A program made the position numbers and the translations under genes. From Phycisphaerae bacterium (GTDB lineage Bacteria; Planctomycetota; Phycisphaerae; Sedimentisphaerales; Anaerobacaceae): a DNA stretch of 64,000 nucleotides. The notes beneath the pieces are model-generated. The model saw only the letters and a list, made by a program, of their open reading frames with translations, was not told the DNA's origin and made no database searches. Positions 18,622-26,817 of this stretch are shown here, in pieces; positions within the stretch are counted from its first letter, which is position 1; each line of letters opens with the position of its first letter. Where the stretch lies: NCBI GenBank assembly GCA_030615025.1, contig JAUXAB010000001.1, positions 62,001 through 126,000 on the forward strand, given 5' to 3'.

Positions 18622-18927
18622 ATGCCAAAAGCAGCGGGACACATTCTAAAGGGAGACGACGTTAAACTCGAAGGGCAATTCCATCTCGATGTGGCGCAAG
18701 CGCAGTCCCCCACAGGCGGACCAAAAGAGAAAAGTGCGGCCCTGGCCACGCCCCAGGTGCGTATTGTGGAAAACCATCCTGAATCTGCCGTTATAGAAAT
18801 AACGTGCTGCTGCGGTGAAAGAACGTACTTAAAATGTGAATATGCTGGTGCCCAGGCCCCCGAGGGCTCCAAAACGCAAAACGGTCAGGGGGGTGTCCCT
18901 GACCAGGTGCCTGACAAAACAGAATAA
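18622..18927 (+). CDS. Hypothetical protein
   Basis: 101 aa with ITCCCGERTYLKCEY motif, collinear with flagellar operon. Confidence 0.55.
   Translation: MPKAAGHILKGDDVKLEGQFHLDVAQAQSPTGGPKEKSAALATPQVRIVENHPESAVIEITCCCGERTYLKCEYAGAQAPEGSKTQNGQGGVPDQVPDKTE
18706..18720. repeat. Degenerate family A palindrome copy
   Basis: TCCCCCACAGGCGGA, in-frame S-P-T-G-G. Confidence 0.5.
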
Positions 18928-18940
18928 ATGGAGAAAAAAA

Positions 18941-19531
18941 ATGCAAGCTAACCAAAAAATTATGTTTTCACTAATCTCATCACTGCTAATTTCTCTGCCG
19001 TCGGGCTGCACGGTTACTAAAGAACCGGGAAGGTTCTCTGTTCAGCCCGGCTCTATTCAACCACCGCAGCGAAACGTCAAACAGTTGCCGAGCGCCTCTG
19101 TTGCGAAGAGATTCCAGGAATCCACCGCGCAAACCCCAACCGCAGTGGAGTCCGCGATAGAATTGTCGGGGAAATATGCCAAACTCTCCGAAGAGGCGGC
19201 TGTCCTGCGACAAGAAAAACAAGACCTTATCACCAAGAGCCGGCAGCTTAAAGACCAGGTCACCGCTCTTGACGTTCAATTGCAGCAGACGCAAAAGGAA
19301 TTAACTGAGGCAAATGACCTTATGATTGAAATGCGTATTGAGCTGAATAATTGGAAGACCAACATCCTGGGCTTTCGTGGAGAGATGCGGGACGCCGATA
19401 CAGCTCAACTGCAAGCACTGCTCAGGATACTTAATATTCTCGGCGGAGAAATCAAGGTAGAATCGGCCCAGGATGAGAATGCAAGCTCAGCCGCCGTATC
19501 GCAAGGTGAACCCGGTCAGTCTAAACTGTAG
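18941..19531 (+). CDS. Putative lipoprotein with coiled coil
   Basis: MQANQKIMFSLISSLLISLPSGCTVTK lipobox; heptad-rich SEEAAVLRQEKQDLITKSRQLKDQVTALDVQLQQTQKELTEAN. Confidence 0.65.
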   Translation: MQANQKIMFSLISSLLISLPSGCTVTKEPGRFSVQPGSIQPPQRNVKQLPSASVAKRFQESTAQTPTAVESAIELSGKYAKLSEEAAVLRQEKQDLITKSRQLKDQVTALDVQLQQTQKELTEANDLMIEMRIELNNWKTNILGFRGEMRDADTAQLQALLRILNILGGEIKVESAQDENASSAAVSQGEPGQSKL

Positions 19532-19532
19532 T

Positions 19533-19664
19533 TGACTGGTAACTGGTAAATGGTAACTGGTAAATGGTAACTGGTAACTGGTAAATGGTAACTGGTAACT
19601 GGTAACTGGTAACTGGTAACTGGTAACTGGTAACTGGTAACTGGTAACTGGTAAATGGTAAATT
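19533..19664 (+). repeat. Heptanucleotide tandem repeat (CTGGTAA/ATGGTAA), about 19 units
   Basis: GACTGGTAACTGGTAAATGGTAACTGG...; followed by a TAACCAATTACCA repeat at about 19670-19713. Confidence 0.97.
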
Positions 19665-19733
19665 CGGCCTAATAACCAATTACCAATAACCAATTACCAA
19701 TAACCAATCACCAACTTTCTTTAGGTGAAGCAA

Positions 19734-20423
19734 ATGAATAGCTTGAAAACGGTATTATCGATGATTTACAATTTACGATTCACAACATTGTTGTTGCTGC
19801 CGGTTCTTTTATCAGCCTGCCAGTACTATAGAGTTGCTGCACCGATGCCGGAGTACTATTATCTAAATCCGGATAAGGATTTGTCCACCGTTGGCAGGAC
19901 TGCTTTAGTCGAGCTGGGCAACAAATCGAGCTATCCACAAATCTCCACTGATGTAACCGAAGCGCTTTTCCAGGCATTGCAGAAGAAACAGCTTTTCGGA
20001 TTAACTATTGTCCGCCAGAGTGACCCTGCGTGGCGCAGTTTGCAGCTGGACTCGAACTCGGGTTCCCAAACGCAAAATAGTGCGTTTAGGGTCCCGTCAC
20101 CATACACCCTTGACCAATTGACCGCAATCCGCAAGACACTAAAGTGCAATGCGGTATTGATTGGAACTATTACCCAATTCAAGCCTTATCCTCATATGGC
20201 CATTGGTCTTCGTCTGAAGCTTGTGGACCTGGAGGATGGGCAATTACTGTGGGCTCTTGAGCAAATTTGGGACAGCTCCGATAAAACAACTGAGTATCGG
20301 ATAAAAAGCTATTTTCAATATCAGATGCGATCGGGGTTTGCGCCTTTGCGTGAACAGTTAGTAGCTGTTAGTCCGCTTGAGTTTATCAAGTTTGTAACTT
20401 ATGAGGTGGCCGCAACGCTATAG
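19734..20423 (+). CDS. Putative lipoprotein
   Basis: Signal ending LLLLPVLLSAC; conserved-looking C-terminal domain AVLIGTITQFKPYPHMAIGLRLKLVDLEDGQLLWALEQIWDSSD. ORF track start is 19725. Confidence 0.65.
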   Translation: MNSLKTVLSMIYNLRFTTLLLLPVLLSACQYYRVAAPMPEYYYLNPDKDLSTVGRTALVELGNKSSYPQISTDVTEALFQALQKKQLFGLTIVRQSDPAWRSLQLDSNSGSQTQNSAFRVPSPYTLDQLTAIRKTLKCNAVLIGTITQFKPYPHMAIGLRLKLVDLEDGQLLWALEQIWDSSDKTTEYRIKSYFQYQMRSGFAPLREQLVAVSPLEFIKFVTYEVAATL

Positions 20424-20508
20424 CCCAAAAGGAAAGTTCACAAACATATATTCTCGTCTAAAAAGAGCGTTGACTTTAGAAAAAAAATGAATATCCGGCA
20501 AAAAATCC

Positions 20509-20536
20509 TAAAGTTTTATCGAAAATGTGCGAAAAG
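20509..20536 (+). promoter_or_regulatory. Weak sigma-28-like promoter candidate
   Basis: TAAAGTTT -35 is exact; -10 GCGAAAAG is poor at 12-bp spacing. Upstream of the flgM-like gene. Confidence 0.25.
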
Positions 20537-20571
20537 GATAGTGGGTTAAAAATCCGCAAAGAAGTAATGCA

Positions 20572-20883
20572 ATGATAGAGAAAATAAATAACAATCAAAT
20601 TCGCGATCTTTTGGAAGAATTATCTCCCAGGCAGCCCAACTCCGGCAGTGCTGTTCCAGATAATGATACGGCGGTTCCCCGAACGCGAAAAGATGCGTTG
20701 GGGGGCCCCACGGATGTATCCGTGCAGGTTAATTATGCTTCTCTCATTGACCGGGCAATGCAGGCCTCGCAAACAGACGCCGATGTCGTAGGCGCGGCAC
20801 GGAAGCTTTTACTGTCCGGCCAACTTGAAAGTCCGGAAAACAATCGAGCAGCCGCAGAAAACATCATAAAATTTAGTATATAA
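20572..20883 (+). CDS. flgM: FlgM-like anti-sigma-28 factor
   Basis: Small ORF with C-terminal YASLIDRAMQASQTDADVVGAARKLLLSGQLESPENNRAAAENIIKFSI; context downstream of fliA. Confidence 0.6.
   Translation: MIEKINNNQIRDLLEELSPRQPNSGSAVPDNDTAVPRTRKDALGGPTDVSVQVNYASLIDRAMQASQTDADVVGAARKLLLSGQLESPENNRAAAENIIKFSI
20675..20708. repeat. Palindrome family B (GTTCCCC-AACGCGAAAAGATGCGTT-GGGG) inside the flgM-like gene
   Basis: Same core at 20061-20095, 21990-22022 and 29606-29645. Confidence 0.75.
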
Positions 20884-21083
20884 AAGCTTTAACAGAGAAA
20901 GGATTAAATCGCAAGGCCGACCACGGAGGGTCGTTACCACAGCCTGAACGGATTTTGGAAACTCGGCGAGGAAATGTGTAAACTTGGCACCCCAACGGTT
21001 ACTCATCCCTCGCCGTTCTTTTTGGTTACAACCCAGGCTATGAAAGGGATGGGAACCAAAAAATTGCACTGGCTCCCTCAAAT

Positions 21084-21554
21084 ATGGCATTGAATGTCAC
21101 AATTACGGGGAAATTCAAAAAGCTTTGGAAATATTACCTCTTGCAAAGCTTATTGGCTGCCGGTGCCCTCTTTATCCTCATCCTCATCCTGGACAAGGAC
21201 AAAATGGTCGTAATCAGCGCAATGGGCGCCACCAGTTTTATCGTATTCGCGATGCCCACCGCTGTCTCCGCACAAACAAAAAATGTCATTGGCGGTCATC
21301 TGGTTGGCTTAGCTTCTGGAGCTATATTCTACTTCACCGCCCTGCCTTATTTACTTGAGTATCCCTGCGCAGTCGGAATCGCTATCTTTCTTATGGTAGC
21401 TCTGGACGTCGAACACCCCCCAGCCGCAGGCACGGCCTTGGCCGTCGTGATAAATGAGGTCTCACCTGCCGTCTTTGTCACCATAATGACAAGCGCGCTG
21501 ATACTGTCCCAATGCCGCTATTATCTAAGACACCATTTGAAAGATTTGGTATAG
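21084..21554 (+). CDS. HPP family integral membrane protein
   Basis: Four hydrophobic segments; DKDKMVVISAMGATSFIVFAMPTAVSAQTKNVIGGHLVG and VALDVEHPPAAGTALAVV are HPP-type. Confidence 0.8.
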   Translation: MALNVTITGKFKKLWKYYLLQSLLAAGALFILILILDKDKMVVISAMGATSFIVFAMPTAVSAQTKNVIGGHLVGLASGAIFYFTALPYLLEYPCAVGIAIFLMVALDVEHPPAAGTALAVVINEVSPAVFVTIMTSALILSQCRYYLRHHLKDLV

Positions 21555-22126
21555 GCCATCTATTGGGCTCCAGGCCCTTACCCCTAAATTACAAAGCCGG
21601 GCCTCAAACGTAACAATCGAGAATTTGCCCAATCGGACTATCGTCGATAGATACTCCTGCTATGTCCAACCGGCCTGTATAGGTAACCGGAGTGCTATTG
21701 TGCCTGGCATGAATATTCACAGCAGCAGCGTCGCTAATCTTGTGGTGCTCATTACCTGGCTGTCTTACGTGCCGCAATGCGTCACTGCTTTTGCCGAGAG
21801 GCTTAGAACTAACAACTCTACATGAAATTCTCTTTACCATTTCATCACACCCTAACAAAAGCTATGTTAGCACACTCAAACAGCTAAATCAAGGAAAATC
21901 GCATCAGCCTGGGCCGCAGGCCTGAGACTTTTTATACTCACGATGAAACTGCTTGTGATAAAGCGATATTATAGGACAAGGAGAAGGAAGTTCCCCAAAC
22001 GCGAAAAGATGTATTTGGGGGGCAGGAAAATTTATGATGGATGCACATCGGGCCTGCGGCTAAAATACTTTGTGTCTAAGTTGGCCTCGAATTTCAGTAT
22101 CTGGCCCCTGAAAAAGGTCTCTGCCG

Positions 22127-22327
22127 ATGCAGATTATTGCCCAATGCCCGGGATGTGGCAGCGCCTCGTTACTCGACGGCAGCGCCGCCGACCGTCGGAT
22201 AAGATGCCGCAAGTGCCGCAGGCTATTCAAAGTCCCCAAGCTGGACGAGGTGCCGAAAGCGGTTAAGGTGATAAAGCACGCAAAGAGCACTATTTACGTG
22301 GATGAAGCCGGCAAAACCTATGGCTAA
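22127..22327 (+). CDS. Small zinc-ribbon (MJ0042-like) protein
   Basis: MQIIAQCPGCGSASLLDGSAADRRIRCRKCRRLFKVP, CxxC..CxxC pattern. Confidence 0.55.
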   Translation: MQIIAQCPGCGSASLLDGSAADRRIRCRKCRRLFKVPKLDEVPKAVKVIKHAKSTIYVDEAGKTYG

Positions 22328-22502
22328 AGCCGGCCGATACGCGCCGAACCTTCTTGTTACTCATTTATTCGCTCCGCACTCTTCCCTCACTTCATTCTTT
22401 TTGACTTTTCTACCAACTTACCGTAGATATCTCGATACTTATATATATGTAATCTTCACAAATCTCTTGCCTAAGCCACACAGGCAAATTAAACTGTCTG
22501 CC

Positions 22503-23819
22503 ATGGCAACGAGCCAGAAAGAACCGTTCGAGTTGTATGTGCGTGAGGTCGAGACCCTTGTTCAACGGCTAATTAACGACCCGAATTCGCACAGCAAGCG
22601 GTCTTCCATCAAAGCAATTCTCGATGGTCAGCCGGCTGCACGACTTCGCGATGCAATCCCGTTGGCGGCCAGACGCGATGGAGGTACCTTTTTCACCGGA
22701 AGCAGATTAGCCCGGCGACTTGTCAATCAGGGCCTTGGAGAGATTTCTTCAGATACACTGATCGCCGACATCGGATGTGGTGCAGGTGACCTTCTTCTCG
22801 CATCAGCTCGAAAGTTGCCTTTGGCTGCCGATCTCCCTGAGACATTACGTCTCTGGAGTTCGAGACTCATGGGTTTCGACATCCGCCCCGAGTTTGTCCG
22901 CGCGGCCAAGGCCAGGTTAACACTACTGGCCATTGACCGGGGCCATCGGTTCTGGAAGAAGAATGTCACCGCCGCATCCGACTGCTTCAATATGGTGCGC
23001 CAGCATGATTTCCTCTCCTGTCCGGATGCGATCGCAGACGCTTCTCACATAGTAATCAATCCCCCGTATACTCAAATGATGGCACCCGCCAACTGCGCTT
23101 GGGCAAATAGTGGGGTTTCCGCGGCAGCAGTTTTTACAGATGCTTGCGTCTCTCATGCCTCTCCCGGCACACAAGTTGCCGCAATCCTTCCCGATGTCCT
23201 TCGCTCAGGATCCAACTACGAAAAGTGGCGAAACCACATCGAATCCCAATCACAGGACCTGCGAATAACAACATTCGGCCAATTCGACAAGTGGACGGAC
23301 ATCCACGTATTTCTGCTCACATTGTCTAAGTCTAAGACTCCGAATAGCCACAAGACTCACTGGTGGAAATCGATCAAACACCCCAAAGATGGCAAAGTGT
23401 GCGACTATTTCGACGTTCACGTAGGTGCGGTTGTGCCTCATCGGCACGCTCACAAAGGACCGTCTACGGCCTATCTCCGTGCCAAGCCCCTTCCTCGCTG
23501 GACAATGGTCAAACGAATTACCGAACGCCGCAGGTTCGATGGCACTCTGTTTCAGCCACCTTTCGTCGCCGTCCGCAGAACCTCTCGGCCAGGAGACAAG
23601 CGTGCAGTCGCCACAATCATACTTGGAAAACGCCAAGTGGCTGTCGAGAATCATCTTATAGTGCTCTTGTCAAAAAATAATAAGCTTTCGGAATGTAAAA
23701 ACTTGCTCGGAGTCCTCAAATCCCGTAAAACAGACCAGTGGCTCAATAATAGAATAAGGTGCAGACACTTGACCGTCCGCTCATTGAACGAATTACCTTG
23801 GTGGAGTTTCAACAAGTGA
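22503..23819 (+). CDS. N6-adenine DNA methyltransferase
   Basis: ADIGCGAGDLLLASA motif I, HIVINPPYTQM (NPPY motif IV), TRD-like C-terminus. ATG 22503 preferred over 22302. Confidence 0.85.
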   Translation: MATSQKEPFELYVREVETLVQRLINDPNSHSKRSSIKAILDGQPAARLRDAIPLAARRDGGTFFTGSRLARRLVNQGLGEISSDTLIADIGCGAGDLLLASARKLPLAADLPETLRLWSSRLMGFDIRPEFVRAAKARLTLLAIDRGHRFWKKNVTAASDCFNMVRQHDFLSCPDAIADASHIVINPPYTQMMAPANCAWANSGVSAAAVFTDACVSHASPGTQVAAILPDVLRSGSNYEKWRNHIESQSQDLRITTFGQFDKWTDIHVFLLTLSKSKTPNSHKTHWWKSIKHPKDGKVCDYFDVHVGAVVPHRHAHKGPSTAYLRAKPLPRWTMVKRITERRRFDGTLFQPPFVAVRRTSRPGDKRAVATIILGKRQVAVENHLIVLLSKNNKLSECKNLLGVLKSRKTDQWLNNRIRCRHLTVRSLNELPWWSFNK

Positions 23820-26161
23820 AGCAACCAACCACCGAACATGAAGTATCCGTTCCCACAGAGTTGGATTCTGTTTCCTTTTCTGTGGCTGCTCGTGTAGCAA
23901 TGCAACTTGGACGCGAGAGCATTTCCAATTCGATAGTTGCAATAACAGAGTTGGTTAAGAATGCTTATGATGCGGACGCCGAGACCGTAAGAATACTTTT
24001 CTCTGGCCTGCAGAGTAATGATCCCTTTCTTGTCATCGAAGATGATGGCAATGGAATGACTGAAAAGCAGCTGCGCGAACATTGGATGGTCCTCGGAACT
24101 GCAAACAAGCAGAAGATGGGGAAATCGCCCGTCAAACATAGGGTCCTCACAGGCGAAAAAGGTCTGGGCAGATTGGGTTTGGATCGCCTCTGCAAGAAGA
24201 CTATCGCCAGATTCTTCTCAAAGAACAAGACTGATGGAGTTGAACTCGTCATTGACTGGCGAAAATATGAAAGAACAGCCCGGCGTCTTGAAGAAATTGA
24301 ACATAAATGCTACCGCATCTCAAAAACCATTAAAGACCCTATAAACGGTGTCCAAAGACACGTTGCTAAAGGAGCGCAACTGATTCTTCACGGGCTCAAA
24401 GATGCATGGACACCCGAATACTTGATGGACTTGCGAAAAGAACTCATGCTTTTGGTTTCGCCTTTCAAAAAGGTCAAGGATTTCCACATCGAAATTGACT
24501 CCGGCATGAATTGGGAGAGCGTTGACGGCCTCGTTACCTCACCAGAGATGCTCAGCGCGGCAGAGTGGAAGTTGTCCGCTAAGATTGACAGCCGCGATAA
24601 CATCACCTATGTAATGTCATCGCCAAGACATGATAGAACGTTTAAGTCTGGACGAACTCGCTGGAGTGACAAATTCCACAAGATGTGTGAAACACCACGC
24701 TGTGGCCCACTGAAATTTGAGCTCTATTTCTTCTCCAGGGACCCAGTAAATCTGCGAAATTTGGGCCTAAGAAGGCCTCAGTTGATCAAATTCCTGAAAT
24801 TCAACCAGGGCGTTCGAATCTATCGAGACCGTTTCCGGGTGAAGCCTTACGGCGAGCCAAATGGCGAAGGCGACTGGTTGAGGCTCAGCTACAGACGCCA
24901 ACAGAGCCCTGCTGGTGTTACACAAGGTGCAAAAGCAGGAGTTTGGCGGGTTGGCTACAACCAAGTCGTCGGCGCTGTTTTTCTCGAACGAGACAAGAAT
25001 ATTAACTTGATCGACCAGACGAATCGCGAAAGCATTGTTGAGGGGCCGGCTTTTTCCGATCTTAAGGCCTTTGCCGAAGACGCCGTTAGGTTCTTTGAGA
25101 TTAACCGCGAGAAATTCGAGCGTGACAAGAAGGAGACCACGGAATACGAAGAACTCCAAACGCAAGCGGAGGGATCGACTCAAGACTTGGATCATGCGAT
25201 AGATAGGCTTGAAGATGCAGCAGGCCGAATTAAGGGAATGATCGATCATGCCCAGAAGAGCAATGTTCCTCTAAAGGCGGAGGCAGTGAACTCCTTGCTC
25301 ACTGAGGCCGTGGCCAACGTCAAAAGTACGGCCGACAGCGTTAAGGAGACGCAAGAAAAGCTGGCAAAAGCGTCCAACGAAAGGGAAAAGGACTTTGAGA
25401 GACAAAAGGACACGCTTGCAAACCTAGCCTCGTTGGGCATTCTTACCGCCTCGTTCGGTCACGAAACTCTCGCAGCCTCAAATCTCGTGGCAACCAACGC
25501 GAAACAGCTTGATGAGTGCATCAAGGAGGGCCAGTTCATGCTCTTGCCTGATGTTAGTCAGAGGGTCAATGACAACCTCCTTTTCATTATGGAGGGTTCC
25601 CGGAAAATCGAAAGTTTTGCGAAGTTCGCTCTGAAGAATGTCAATCGTGACAAACGCCGACGAAAGCGTCTTTTCCTCAACAAAATAGCAAGAGATGTTT
25701 TTCGTTCATTTGAAAGCTCTCTCAAAGAAAGAAACATCAAGTCGGATCTCCACAGAGTTCCAGAGGAAGTTGCCCCGATTCAGGGTTTTCGTATCGACTG
25801 GGAAAGCATCTTTGTGAATTTCATCACTAATTCGGTCTGGGCGTTAAGAGACACACAGGCCCAAGAAAGGAAAATCAGGGTCGTTATCAAAGAGTCTGGC
25901 AAAAATCTCGTCGTTCGGTTTGCAGACAGCGGATATGGTTTGGAAGAAGGAACGTCCGACAAGATCTTCCTTCCCACGTTTTCCACAAAGAGAAACGATA
26001 AAGGTGAGATTATTGGTACTGGCATGGGCTTGGCGATTGTAAAGAGCTTTGTGGAGGACTATGATGGGGGCTCCGTTAACGTCAGTTCCCCTTGCGATTT
26101 GGGCGGAGCAGAGTTCGAAATTGCCATACCCATCCCTAACCTTTCACGGCGCAATAGATAA
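23816..26161 (+). CDS. Dual-GHKL ATPase (MORC/HSP90-like N-terminal plus histidine-kinase-like C-terminal)
   Basis: N-terminal ELVKNAYDADAETV / IEDDGNGM / GEKGLGRLGL; C-terminal FITNSVWAL / FADSGYGLEEG / FLPTFSTK / GTGMGLAIVKS; SFGHETLAASN H-box-like. GTG start overlaps the MTase TGA. Confidence 0.87.
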   Translation: MKQPTTEHEVSVPTELDSVSFSVAARVAMQLGRESISNSIVAITELVKNAYDADAETVRILFSGLQSNDPFLVIEDDGNGMTEKQLREHWMVLGTANKQKMGKSPVKHRVLTGEKGLGRLGLDRLCKKTIARFFSKNKTDGVELVIDWRKYERTARRLEEIEHKCYRISKTIKDPINGVQRHVAKGAQLILHGLKDAWTPEYLMDLRKELMLLVSPFKKVKDFHIEIDSGMNWESVDGLVTSPEMLSAAEWKLSAKIDSRDNITYVMSSPRHDRTFKSGRTRWSDKFHKMCETPRCGPLKFELYFFSRDPVNLRNLGLRRPQLIKFLKFNQGVRIYRDRFRVKPYGEPNGEGDWLRLSYRRQQSPAGVTQGAKAGVWRVGYNQVVGAVFLERDKNINLIDQTNRESIVEGPAFSDLKAFAEDAVRFFEINREKFERDKKETTEYEELQTQAEGSTQDLDHAIDRLEDAAGRIKGMIDHAQKSNVPLKAEAVNSLLTEAVANVKSTADSVKETQEKLAKASNEREKDFERQKDTLANLASLGILTASFGHETLAASNLVATNAKQLDECIKEGQFMLLPDVSQRVNDNLLFIMEGSRKIESFAKFALKNVNRDKRRRKRLFLNKIARDVFRSFESSLKERNIKSDLHRVPEEVAPIQGFRIDWESIFVNFITNSVWALRDTQAQERKIRVVIKESGKNLVVRFADSGYGLEEGTSDKIFLPTFSTKRNDKGEIIGTGMGLAIVKSFVEDYDGGSVNVSSPCDLGGAEFEIAIPIPNLSRRNR

Positions 26162-26175
26162 GGTAAGCACTTGAC

Positions 26176-26817
26176 ATGGACAAACGGATCCTCTGGTTTA
26201 TTGATGACGACGAGAGCGAATTGAAAACATATCGTCGCGAACTCCAAAGTCTCATGCCCGATGATGTCCATATCAAGGCAATCCTGCCACTTCCTAACAT
26301 GACTGATTGCTCCAGCAAAATCCTTTCCGAAAAAAACACTGCATCCATAATCATCGACGAGAAGCTCAAGAAAAAGGGGCATGCTGCATACTGGGGTATA
26401 GACCTTGCAAAGTTTCTGCGCAGCATTGATTCCAAGGTTCCTATTTACATTCTAACAAATTATGTTGATGACGAAGAATTTGAGGGTAATAAGTGGAGTG
26501 TTGAGTACATAATCGACAAAAAGGATCTCCTAGATACGAAAAAAGCTTGTGTCATCCAAGCTCGCCTTATTAGACACATGAACGTCTATAAGGACATCCT
26601 CGGAGAACGGGAGCAACGGTTCAGCGAGCTCCTCAGAAAAAGCCTCAATGACACTCTCACTTCGGATGAAATGAATGAACTCGACGAACTCGACTTCAAA
26701 CGCCAATCACCCATTCTGGCAAGCGAGCTTGAACAACTCAAGGAATTGGAGGATTTAGTGGAAAAACACAAAGATGTGATGGATCAATTTAATCAGACAT
26801 CGCCAAAGGATGAGTAA
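26176..26817 (+). CDS. Receiver-domain (REC-like) protein with coiled-coil tail
   Basis: ILWFIDDDESE, SIIIDEKL, IYILTNY and YIIDKKDL fit the acidic pair, Asp, Thr and Lys of receiver domains. Confidence 0.75.
   Translation: MDKRILWFIDDDESELKTYRRELQSLMPDDVHIKAILPLPNMTDCSSKILSEKNTASIIIDEKLKKKGHAAYWGIDLAKFLRSIDSKVPIYILTNYVDDEEFEGNKWSVEYIIDKKDLLDTKKACVIQARLIRHMNVYKDILGEREQRFSELLRKSLNDTLTSDEMNELDELDFKRQSPILASELEQLKELEDLVEKHKDVMDQFNQTSPKDE

Noticed and set aside
19487-19693. Minus ORF VTSYQLPVTSYQLP
   Set aside because: Antisense translation of the CTGGTAA array.
20884-21070. Cyclic-di-GMP or other named riboswitch
   Set aside because: Core motifs of the classes I compared are not present; kept only as an unclassified structured leader.
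21604-21858. 84-aa minus ORF with LDIAGVSIDDSPIG
   Set aside because: Slight PilZ-like flavour but no support on either strand; possibly gene debris.
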